Shown one piece after another: positions 28,385 to 34,863 of a stretch of DNA of 64,000 nt. The DNA is from Aliivibrio_A sp016764915 (GTDB lineage: Bacteria > Pseudomonadota > Gammaproteobacteria > Enterobacterales > Vibrionaceae), in the NCBI GenBank assembly GCA_965224595.1, contig OZ245057.1, forward strand, positions 1,116,001-1,180,000. Reading direction: 5' to 3'. Position 1 is the stretch's first letter. Every line of letters begins with the position of its first letter. A model generated the notes under the pieces. The model searched no databases. It saw nothing but the letters and a program-made list of their open reading frames with translations, and was not told where the DNA came from. The position numbers and the translations under genes are program-made.

Positions 28385-28440
28385 CTCAGAATAAACGATA
28401 CAGGCCATATAGAGAGTGGCCTTATTTGAAGGTAGATAAA

Positions 28441-29922
28441 ATGAGTGTAGAAATGAAAGAAACAATACGCCCTAAAATTGCGTATGAGCATCCTACTAGA
28501 CAGATGTACATGAAGTTGTTTAAAGAGAACGTGATTCGACATATTCATAAAAGGCCCAAGTTCACCTGCAATGATGAAGAGATTAAACGAACTTTTGCTA
28601 ATGAAGACATTTCACTAAAAGAGAAATGCTTACAATTAACTCGATATATCGCAGAAGCATTTGAATATTATTCAACGTGGGATTATACCCATGCTTTTTA
28701 CCCAGGAAAACCGAGCCAACAGGGTGCAAGAGTTGATGCTATGGAAGGGGTGAGTCGAGTGTTGCCGACACTGGCCATATGGCTTAATAGTGTGAATGGA
28801 GACAGTAAGAAATTAAAGAGTATAGATAATCGAGCAATTGATATTAAACGGATACTTTCGAGATCCTTTTTGTCTGGGACTGACCCCTCACATAAAGGCT
28901 ATTGGGGGGAAATGCACGATTGTGATCAGCGAATATGTGAAAGTGCAGATTTGGCGCTGGCGCTTTGGATTTCAAAGAAGTGGGTGTGGAGTAGCTTTAG
29001 CACTGATGAGAGGGTCCGCATTATAAATTGGTTCAAACAGGTGAATAATTGCGTAACAGTTGATAACAATTGGCACCTGTTCATTTTGACGGTTCAATTT
29101 GTGGTCAAAGATCTATCAGGAGAAGATAATATTTGCTGCGAAAAATATGCACGAATTAAAGAGTTCTATGTTGGTGAGGGGTGGTTCCGTGATGGTGCAG
29201 AAGGTAACTACGATTACTATAATGCGTGGGGTTTCCATTATTCACTCTATTGGCTAGATAAAATTGATCCCAAATTTGACTCCTCTTTTATTCATAATGC
29301 TGCGAGTGAGTATACCAATAAATATCGATATTTTTTCACCGCCGAAGGTTTTCCTTTTTTTGGACGTAGCGCTTGTTATCGTCTTGCTGCTTCAGCTCCT
29401 CTGCTTGCTGCTGCAGATTACGGCGGTGACTCGGTCTCTATAGGTGAGGCAAAGCGGGCATTTAGAGTTTCAATGGAGTATTTCATTGTTAATGGTGCAT
29501 TAAAAAATGGCGCACCCACACAGGGACTTTTTGATGATGATGCTAGATTAATTGATAATTATAGTGGCCCTGCAAGCTGTTTATGGTCGCTGAGAGCATT
29601 AAACATCGCACTATATTGTGGAGATAGTATTGATCTTTGGCAGGCAACGGAAGAGCTACTCCAAATTGAAAAGTCAGACTTTGAATTTGATATCACTGCG
29701 ATTAATGCAAAAATAATTGGTGTTTTCGAAACGAAAGAAGTTGTTTGTATTTTCAAGGATGACTATACAAAAAATCAGAACCCACATTTGAGACAACTTG
29801 AAAAGCAGAGCTTAGGATCTAAGTGTAGAGAACGGCTAACTGGAAGGGCTGAAAGGCCTAAAAATAACCTATTAAGGAAAGGTATCACTTGTTACTCTTC
29901 AAAACTTGATAATTTCTTTTAG
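28441..29922 (+). CDS. DUF2264-family protein, putative glycosidase
   Basis: A 493-residue protein resembling the DUF2264 family, recognised from GEGWFRDGAEGNYDYYNAWGF-type and FFTAEGFPFFGRS-type sequences (aromatic-rich, alpha/alpha-barrel character). I recall some DUF2264 members being placed in a glycosidase family acting on glucuronic acid; this should be verified. No signal peptide, so cytoplasmic. The ATG at 28441 is preceded by GAAGGTAG, 56 bp after the sulfatase stop; the frame is open to 28306 inside the sulfatase gene. Its presence in the anSME-sulfatase unit suggests a role on saturated chain ends that the GH105 cannot process. Confidence 0.75.
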   Translation: MSVEMKETIRPKIAYEHPTRQMYMKLFKENVIRHIHKRPKFTCNDEEIKRTFANEDISLKEKCLQLTRYIAEAFEYYSTWDYTHAFYPGKPSQQGARVDAMEGVSRVLPTLAIWLNSVNGDSKKLKSIDNRAIDIKRILSRSFLSGTDPSHKGYWGEMHDCDQRICESADLALALWISKKWVWSSFSTDERVRIINWFKQVNNCVTVDNNWHLFILTVQFVVKDLSGEDNICCEKYARIKEFYVGEGWFRDGAEGNYDYYNAWGFHYSLYWLDKIDPKFDSSFIHNAASEYTNKYRYFFTAEGFPFFGRSACYRLAASAPLLAAADYGGDSVSIGEAKRAFRVSMEYFIVNGALKNGAPTQGLFDDDARLIDNYSGPASCLWSLRALNIALYCGDSIDLWQATEELLQIEKSDFEFDITAINAKIIGVFETKEVVCIFKDDYTKNQNPHLRQLEKQSLGSKCRERLTGRAERPKNNLLRKGITCYSSKLDNFF

Positions 29923-29952
29923 TTGCGTTTACTTACGAATGAAAAGTAAATA

Positions 29953-30015
29953 TGTGATCAAGCTCTATTTACTTTCTTTGTCTTTCAAATAATATATATC
30001 GAAAGTTAATGAAAG
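29953..30015. promoter_or_regulatory. Candidate AgaR/CRP control region upstream of kbaY
   Basis: CTTTC at 29972 and 29982, and GAAAG at 30001 and 30011, form two 10-bp-spaced pairs in opposite orientation. A TGTGA half-site at 29953 could be CRP. The second GAAAG pair ends 13 nt before the kbaY start, an effective position for repression. Confidence 0.6.
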
Positions 30016-30028
30016 GTGAGGGTCACAT

Positions 30029-30883
30029 ATGTTTCTAGTTTCTTCCCGTGAAATGTTACACAAAGCACAGTTAGGCGGTTACGCCGTTCCAGCATTTAAT
30101 ATCCATAATTTAGAAACCGCACAGGTAGTTGTTGAAACTGCAGCTGAGTTACAAACTCCTGTTATTCTGGCTGGAACTCCTGGCACATTCTCATACGCAG
30201 GTAGTGACTACTTAGTTGGAATTTGCAGAGAAGCGGCAAAACGTTATCAGATGCCTATCGCATTGCATCTTGATCACCATGAATCATATGCAGATATCTG
30301 CAAGAAAGTTGAGTGCGGGATAAAGTCAGCAATGATTGATGCTTCCCACTTAAACTTTGAGGACAACATAGCTTTAGTCAAAAAGGTTGTCCAATTTTGT
30401 CATCGGTGGGATTGCTCAGTAGAGGCGGAGTTGGGACGACTAGGAGGTCAGGAAGATGATCTTATTGTTGATGATAAAGATGCTCTATTTACTGACCCAG
30501 ATGCTGCTGTTGAGTTTATTGAAAGAACGGGCATCGATTCACTTGCTATTGCAATCGGCACCGCCCATGGATTGTATAAAGAGAAACCGTGTTTAGACTT
30601 TGATCGCTTAGGTATTATTCGTAGTAAAACAGATGTTCCGCTTGTTCTTCACGGTGCTTCTGATGTACCTGATGAAGATGTGCGTCGTTGTATAGAGCTG
30701 GGTATTACTAAAGTAAATGTAGCTACAGAATTAAAAATAGCGTTTTCTGATGCTGTGAAGAAGTACTTTATCGAATTCCCTGATGCTAATGATCCTAGGC
30801 ACTATATGGTACCTGGTAAATTGGCGATGAAAAAAGTAGTTGCAGATAAAATACGAGTGTGTGGGAGTGCTGGGATGCTTTAA
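30029..30883 (+). CDS. kbaY: Tagatose-1,6-bisphosphate aldolase, class II catalytic subunit
   Basis: Class II (Zn) aldolase of 284 residues in the KbaY/GatY/AgaY group. Motifs are GGYAVPAFNIHNLET, the Zn/catalytic region ALHLDHHESYADI, EAELGRLGGQED, and VLHGASDVPDEDVRRCIELGITKVNVATE. It works with KbaZ (13158) at the last step of GalNAc catabolism. It is transcribed alone behind its own AgaR-like operators. KbaY is preferred over fructose-bisphosphate aldolase because of KbaZ and the operon context. Confidence 0.93.
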   Translation: MFLVSSREMLHKAQLGGYAVPAFNIHNLETAQVVVETAAELQTPVILAGTPGTFSYAGSDYLVGICREAAKRYQMPIALHLDHHESYADICKKVECGIKSAMIDASHLNFEDNIALVKKVVQFCHRWDCSVEAELGRLGGQEDDLIVDDKDALFTDPDAAVEFIERTGIDSLAIAIGTAHGLYKEKPCLDFDRLGIIRSKTDVPLVLHGASDVPDEDVRRCIELGITKVNVATELKIAFSDAVKKYFIEFPDANDPRHYMVPGKLAMKKVVADKIRVCGSAGML

Positions 30884-30906
30884 TTATAAAAACAAGATTT
30901 TGAAAA

Positions 30907-30941
30907 AGCCTAGTACGTTCCCCCCTCGGTTAAACTAGGCT
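30907..30941 (+). terminator. Hairpin after kbaY
   Basis: AGCCTAGT (30907-30914) pairs with ACTAGGCT (30934-30941). The following T-run is weak, so termination efficiency is uncertain. Confidence 0.5.
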
Positions 30942-31035
30942 GATTTAATGTCGAAAGACATTTTGTTTTGGCTATGTTTGATCTATTCCTGAACATGGTC
31001 CTTTTTCTTTAAGTCATAAAGAAAAGTTGGTTTAA

Positions 31036-31245
31036 ATGAAAGACCCTCTATTCATTAATAAAAGTAAGATAGCCTTTATTGGCGAATGCATGATAGAGCT
31101 TTGTGGAAGTCCATTCAAAACTCAACAACAACATTTTGGTGGTAATACATTGGCAGCAGAAGTCATTCAGCATAAAGGGGCAATTACCCCTAAATCAGAT
31201 ACAAAGTTTGTAATTAAATTAATGAGCAATATTTATGATAAATAA
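31036..31245 (+). pseudogene. kdgK: kdgK remnant with in-frame central deletion
   Basis: A 69-residue ORF that joins the N-terminus of 2-keto-3-deoxygluconate kinase (IAFIGECMIEL...FGGNTL) directly to its C-terminus (VIQHKGAITPK, cf. VIQYRGAI in E. coli KdgK). About 240 residues in between, including the active site, are missing. The remaining ORF is in frame by chance and cannot be a kinase. The kinase acts downstream of KduI/KduD, so this was once part of the island's uronate branch. Confidence 0.85.
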
Positions 31246-31317
31246 GCAGTTAATCGAAAAACTTAGGCAATTGAAAGTAATGCCCGTTATCAAAACTCGC
31301 TCATTATTAGAAGAGGT
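31236..31317 (+). pseudogene. eda: eda (KDPG aldolase) N-terminal remnant
   Basis: After ATG at 31236 the reading MINKQLIE continues, after loss of one A in the run at 31257-31261, as KLRQLKVMPVIKTRSLLEEV. This matches the start of 2-keto-3-deoxy-6-phosphogluconate aldolases as I recall them. The rest of the gene is absent, replaced by the DJ-1 gene. The kdgK-eda order is the normal catabolic pair, supporting the reading. Confidence 0.65.
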
Positions 31318-31323
31318 ATGCCG

Positions 31324-31896
31324 ATGAACAAAAAAGTTGCAGTTCTTCTTGCTGATGGTTTTGAAGAGGGGGAGGCGGTTGTGTTTATTGATATTATGAG
31401 ACGGCTAGATATTAGTGTCGATGTACTATCTTGTATGGAGACAAAGAAACTGCAGAGTTATTTTGAAACTAATATTTCTGCGGACTACACATTGGATGAA
31501 AAGAAAACAAATTTATATGATGCTGTCATGATGCCCGGTGGACCAAAAGGAACTGACAATCTAACCTCAAACCCGCAGGTGGTGGCGTTTATTGAAAGAC
31601 ATATTTTACAAGACCGCTATATTTGTGCACTGTGCTCTTCTGGTGCGAAGGTTCTTGCTGCCCATAGATTGTTACGAAACAGAAACTATACGACTGGTGA
31701 TGGATTAAGTGAAAAATTTGCTGATGGTAATTTTGTTAAAGAAAAAGTTGTTGTTGATGGAAAATTCATAACAGGAAGAGGGTTAGGGGTAAGCTTTGAG
31801 TTCTCATTTACAGTAGCAAAACATCTACTAGATCAACTTGCTGATAAAGTGGATTGGCAGGCAAAACACATCTATTTTGAACACTGGCCAATCTAG
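31324..31896 (+). CDS. DJ-1/PfpI family protein
   Basis: A 190-residue protein of the DJ-1/YajL/PfpI superfamily (glutamine-amidotransferase-like fold). The conserved Glu is in LLADGFEEGEAV, and the nucleophile elbow reads ALCSSGAKVL rather than the more usual AICAAP type. The ATG at 31324 lies 7 nt after AGAGG; an in-frame ATG at 31318 is too close to that site. It sits where the rest of eda would have been, suggesting a rearrangement. Function (chaperone or glyoxalase-like) is not determined. Confidence 0.85.
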   Translation: MNKKVAVLLADGFEEGEAVVFIDIMRRLDISVDVLSCMETKKLQSYFETNISADYTLDEKKTNLYDAVMMPGGPKGTDNLTSNPQVVAFIERHILQDRYICALCSSGAKVLAAHRLLRNRNYTTGDGLSEKFADGNFVKEKVVVDGKFITGRGLGVSFEFSFTVAKHLLDQLADKVDWQAKHIYFEHWPI

Positions 31897-32431
31897 AGTT
31901 AATTATCTCTTCAATGCAAACGAATAAACCCAGATTGATGATTCATTAAAATTTAACCATGCTGTAGCCTTTGTATATCTAAGACATTGTATTTTTATGT
32001 AGACTGCGTCTTAAACATGATTTTTGTTCCAAAATGGAAAAATCACATTGGTAAAAACGTAAATATGAGCCATAGTTAATATGTACGTTGAAACATAGAA
32101 GCGTACTGGTAAGATGGAAAAGAAAACAATAGAAATACAACGTAAGACGAATACGTAAAGTAAAGAAAATCGTAAAAGTAAAAGTAAAAGTAAAAGTAAA
32201 AGTAAAAGTAAATCGTAAAAAGTAAAGGCAACATTGTAAAAGGACACTTAAGTAGATAGCTACATGGAGGGCGAATAGAAAATATGAGTCACGTATATGA
32301 GCTACACCCTTGTTGAAACAAAAGATTTAGTTCTAAATACAGCCTTGAGCTTTAGATCAGATCGCATTGCCCACGTATGAGCAGAAAACAAGGTTTAACA
32401 ATGTTCCAAATGACAGTTTAGTGTACATATT
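31897..32431. other. AT-rich non-coding stretch with hexanucleotide tandem repeat
   Basis: No credible gene. It holds the GTAAAA array at 32172-32212, preceded by related GTAAAG and CGTAAA words. The reverse strand reads open through the repeat as a Leu-rich 78-codon frame, which is an artefact of the repeat. Possibly an old junction at the edge of the island. Confidence 0.6.
32172..32212. repeat. Tandem repeat (GTAAAA)6.8
   Basis: Six complete GTAAAA units followed by GTAAA, uninterrupted. A simple-sequence repeat likely to vary in copy number by slippage. It lies in a gene-free region, about 290 bp before the CobW-type gene. Confidence 0.9.
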
Positions 32432-32464
32432 AAAGCCGTGCTAATATTAGCGCGGCTTTTTCGT
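32432..32464 (+). terminator. Orphan strong terminator upstream of the CobW-type gene
   Basis: AAAGCCGTGCTAA (32432-32444) pairs with TTAGCGCGGCTTT (32447-32459), 13 bp with one T-G, then TTTTT. It lies 536 bp after the nearest + strand gene and 41 bp before the next start codon, so it ends either a non-coding RNA or a leader transcript. Confidence 0.75.
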
Positions 32465-32504
32465 ATCTGTCGATTTTTAATACCTTTTCTTAGTAGGTTT
32501 CAAC

Positions 32505-33476
32505 ATGTCTTTTCAAGTTCCAACAAATATTATTACTGGCTTTTTGGGTGTAGGAAAAACCACCACGATTATCAATCTTCTAAAAAATAAACCTGAAAAT
32601 GAGAAATGGGCAGTATTGGTCAATGAATTTGGTGAGATTGGCATTGATGGAGCGCTGCTTGAAAATCAGGGCGCCTTAGTTAAAGAAGTTCCCGGTGGTT
32701 GCATGTGTTGTGTCGCTGGTTTACCTATGTCTGTTGGTGTCAATGCACTACTTAGGCAAAAACCGGATCGGTTGATAATTGAACCCACTGGTTTGGGTCA
32801 CCCAAAAGAGATTATTGCCATTCTAACCTCTGAGCAGTATGCCCCTTATGTCGATCTTAAAGCGACAGTGGCTTTGATGGATGCACGTAATCTGTCCAAT
32901 CAGAAATATACAAATAATCAGAATTTCAATGATCAGCTTTCAGTATCCGATATTGTGATTGCGAATAAGAGTGATCAATACAGCGCTCAGGATACGCAGA
33001 TGTTTGAGCATTGGGTAAATGAGCAGCAGCCACAAAAAATAGCCACGCAACTCGCTGTTAATGGTAATTTTGATTTGCATCTGCTTGATGCTCAACGAGT
33101 TATGAAGGTGGAGATTGATGACCATACACATCAACACATCACTCAGGATATTCCTGAATTGTCTTTAGAGCCGGGTGAAAAGTTTTTGCGTAAAGAGAAC
33201 AAAGGGCAAGGTTATTTTAGCTGCGGTTGGTTTTTTGGCGCTGAAACTGAATTCGATTTTGATGATCTCTTTTCTGTGTTTTCTGATTTGACGGCAGAGC
33301 GCATAAAAGCAGTAGTTAACACAGACAAAGGTTGTTTTGCTTTCAATGTGGCCAATCAGGTGGTTTCTGTTAATGAGTTAACGTTAAGCGGTTTTGAATC
33401 AAAAATTGAGGTGATTGATAGTCAATTAATGCCATGGCAGCAACTTGAAGATGTACTGCTTAGTATTATGAAATAA
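32505..33476 (+). CDS. CobW/UreG-type G3E GTPase, putative metallochaperone
   Basis: A 323-residue G3E-family GTPase: Walker A GFLGVGKTT near residue 13, the metal-binding GGCMCC motif, EPTGLGHP (switch region), and NKSD for guanine recognition, plus a C-terminal CobW domain. The family delivers metals, often zinc, to client proteins; the CxCC motif is the metal site. Related to E. coli YjiA/YeiR. A Zur site was not recognised upstream. Ends at a shared terminator with the RbgA gene. Confidence 0.9.
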   Translation: MSFQVPTNIITGFLGVGKTTTIINLLKNKPENEKWAVLVNEFGEIGIDGALLENQGALVKEVPGGCMCCVAGLPMSVGVNALLRQKPDRLIIEPTGLGHPKEIIAILTSEQYAPYVDLKATVALMDARNLSNQKYTNNQNFNDQLSVSDIVIANKSDQYSAQDTQMFEHWVNEQQPQKIATQLAVNGNFDLHLLDAQRVMKVEIDDHTHQHITQDIPELSLEPGEKFLRKENKGQGYFSCGWFFGAETEFDFDDLFSVFSDLTAERIKAVVNTDKGCFAFNVANQVVSVNELTLSGFESKIEVIDSQLMPWQQLEDVLLSIMK

Positions 33477-33478
33477 AT

Positions 33479-33506
33479 AAAAAAGAGCACCAAAGTGCTC
33501 TTTTTT
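33479..33506. terminator. Bidirectional terminator
   Basis: AAAAAAGAGCAC (33479-33490) pairs with GTGCTCTTTTTT (33495-33506) around a 4-nt loop, between convergent genes. Confidence 0.88.
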
Positions 33507-33540
33507 AATGAATATGACCCGTCCTAAATAAGGTCGGGTA

Positions 33541-34476
33541 TTAACGCTTGTTTTTAAGGTAGCGCTTGCGTCGCATCTCTTTCTTTTGAATCTTCTCTTC
33601 CATCTTACGAGTATTATCAAGCTCAACTTGAATAAGCTCTTCAGTAATCATTTCAGGCAGCTCGAGTGTAATTTTACCTAAAGTGCCGTTTCTAAGCTCA
33701 TTAATCAAAATCTCTGAGGCTTTGTGTAGATCAATTCTGCCTCCAGCTCTTAGGCAGCCACGACTACGACCAATCGCTTCCATCAACTCAATATCCGTTT
33801 CTGGTAACTCATCCAGATTGTAACGCTCTTGCAAACGTTCAGGATAGGCTTTAGCAAGGTACTCAACCGTATAAAAAGCCACTTCATCATACTCAATAGC
33901 TGTATCTTTCACCGCACCGGTCGCGGCTAAACGAAAACCACTGTGCGGGTTCTCTACTTTAGGCCATAAAATACCAGGAGTGTCAGACAGTACGATGCCA
34001 TTTTGAAGATTGATTCGCTGCTGGCGCCTAGTCACTGCTGGCTGGTTACCCGTTATCGCGATCATACGGCCAGCTAGGCAGTTAATGATGGTTGATTTGC
34101 CGACATTAGGGATGCCCATAATCATGGTACGAATGTTTTTACCCATATCTTCACGATGAGGGGCAAGTTTACGACACAGATCAGTAATTTGGTTTACTTC
34201 AGCCAAGTTTGAAGTCGTGATGGCCATCGCTTTAACACCTTGCTCTTTTTCAAGATGTTTAATCCACAGGTCAGTCAGCTCAGGGTCAGCTAAATCACGC
34301 TTATTGAGAATTTTCACACAAGGCTTATCACCACGAATTGAAGAGATAAGCGGGTTTTCACTGCTAAACGGAATTCGAGCGTCGAGCACTTCAATAATGA
34401 CATCTATTTTGGGTACAACCTCTTCAATCTCTTTACGAGCTTTGTGCATGTGACCAGGAAACCATTGAATTGACAT
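33541..34476 (-). CDS. ylqF: Ribosome biogenesis GTPase RbgA/YlqF
   Basis: Circularly permuted GTPase of 311 residues that assists late assembly of the 50S subunit. G motifs occur in permuted order: NKRDLAD (G4) near residue 57, then GIPNVGKSTIIN (G1) and DTPG (G3). The N-terminal WFPGHMHKA is the family signature. The C-terminus is very basic (KKEMRRKRYLKNKR), fitting rRNA contact. Monocistronic. Confidence 0.93.
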   Translation of the reverse strand: MSIQWFPGHMHKARKEIEEVVPKIDVIIEVLDARIPFSSENPLISSIRGDKPCVKILNKRDLADPELTDLWIKHLEKEQGVKAMAITTSNLAEVNQITDLCRKLAPHREDMGKNIRTMIMGIPNVGKSTIINCLAGRMIAITGNQPAVTRRQQRINLQNGIVLSDTPGILWPKVENPHSGFRLAATGAVKDTAIEYDEVAFYTVEYLAKAYPERLQERYNLDELPETDIELMEAIGRSRGCLRAGGRIDLHKASEILINELRNGTLGKITLELPEMITEELIQVELDNTRKMEEKIQKKEMRRKRYLKNKR

Positions 34477-34742
34477 AGGGGAGTACCAAAAGAGAAAAAA
34501 GACATTTTAGCTATTAATCAACGGGAGTAAAGCTGATATCCAAACAAGTTGTTAATTAGTTGCAATAAGAGCACTTTTATCTGGTTGCACATAGCAGGTT
34601 AACAGTAGGTTATGAAAATTCGAAATACGATGAGAGAAAGATATCAAATTATTGATGATATTTTACGTTTTTGCTTTTGTTGCTTCATCGTTGAGATACC
34701 TGCCATGTTATTGCTGAAGGAAAGTTCAGGTGTAATTAAATC

Positions 34743-34756
34743 TTGATTTAGATCAA
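34743..34756. promoter_or_regulatory. FNR box
   Basis: TTGATTTAGATCAA matches the FNR consensus TTGAT-N4-ATCAA exactly. It lies 108 bp upstream of the anaerobic ribonucleotide reductase start, as expected for oxygen-responsive activation. Confidence 0.85.
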
Positions 34757-34784
34757 AGAAAAGATCGCTCAGATCTCGCCTAAT

Positions 34785-34831
34785 ACACCACATGTAGTGT
34801 TTGTTTTTAATTTTCACCCGCTATTTAGTGT
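34785..34831. promoter_or_regulatory. Tandem NrdR boxes
   Basis: ACACCACATGTAGTGT (34785-34800) is a good match to the palindromic NrdR box. ACCCGCTATTTAGTGT (34816-34831) is a weaker second copy exactly 31 bp downstream, the usual three-turn spacing of paired NrdR sites. NrdR would repress when dATP is high. Confidence 0.8.
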
Positions 34832-34863
34832 TTTGGTGACAGGGTAATAAAGGAGATAGAGTG

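Larger units (their letters stand above)
34477..34863. promoter_or_regulatory. Regulatory region upstream of nrdD
   Basis: No gene in this 387-bp gap. It holds the FNR-type box and two NrdR-type boxes described separately, followed by the AAGGAG ribosome binding site of nrdD at 34850. Confidence 0.75.

Noticed and set aside
28306..28440. Extended start of the DUF2264-type protein inside the sulfatase gene
   Set aside because: The region is the sulfatase coding sequence in another frame. The ATG at 28441 has a good RBS.
10353..31896. Whole island as a mobile element with attachment sites
   Set aside because: No integrase, tRNA, or flanking direct repeats seen. The gene content suggests an accessory locus, but transfer cannot be shown.
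32172..32212. Possible CRISPR-like array
   Set aside because: Six-base units without spacers; a simple-sequence repeat.
32011..32247. A 78-codon Leu-rich frame on the - strand
   Set aside because: It is the reverse reading of the GTAAAA tandem repeat (low complexity), with no SD and no conserved look.
32377..32421. Short ORF before the orphan terminator (MSRKQGLTMFQMTV) as a leader peptide
   Set aside because: No run of a single amino acid and no alternative pairing seen with the terminator arms.
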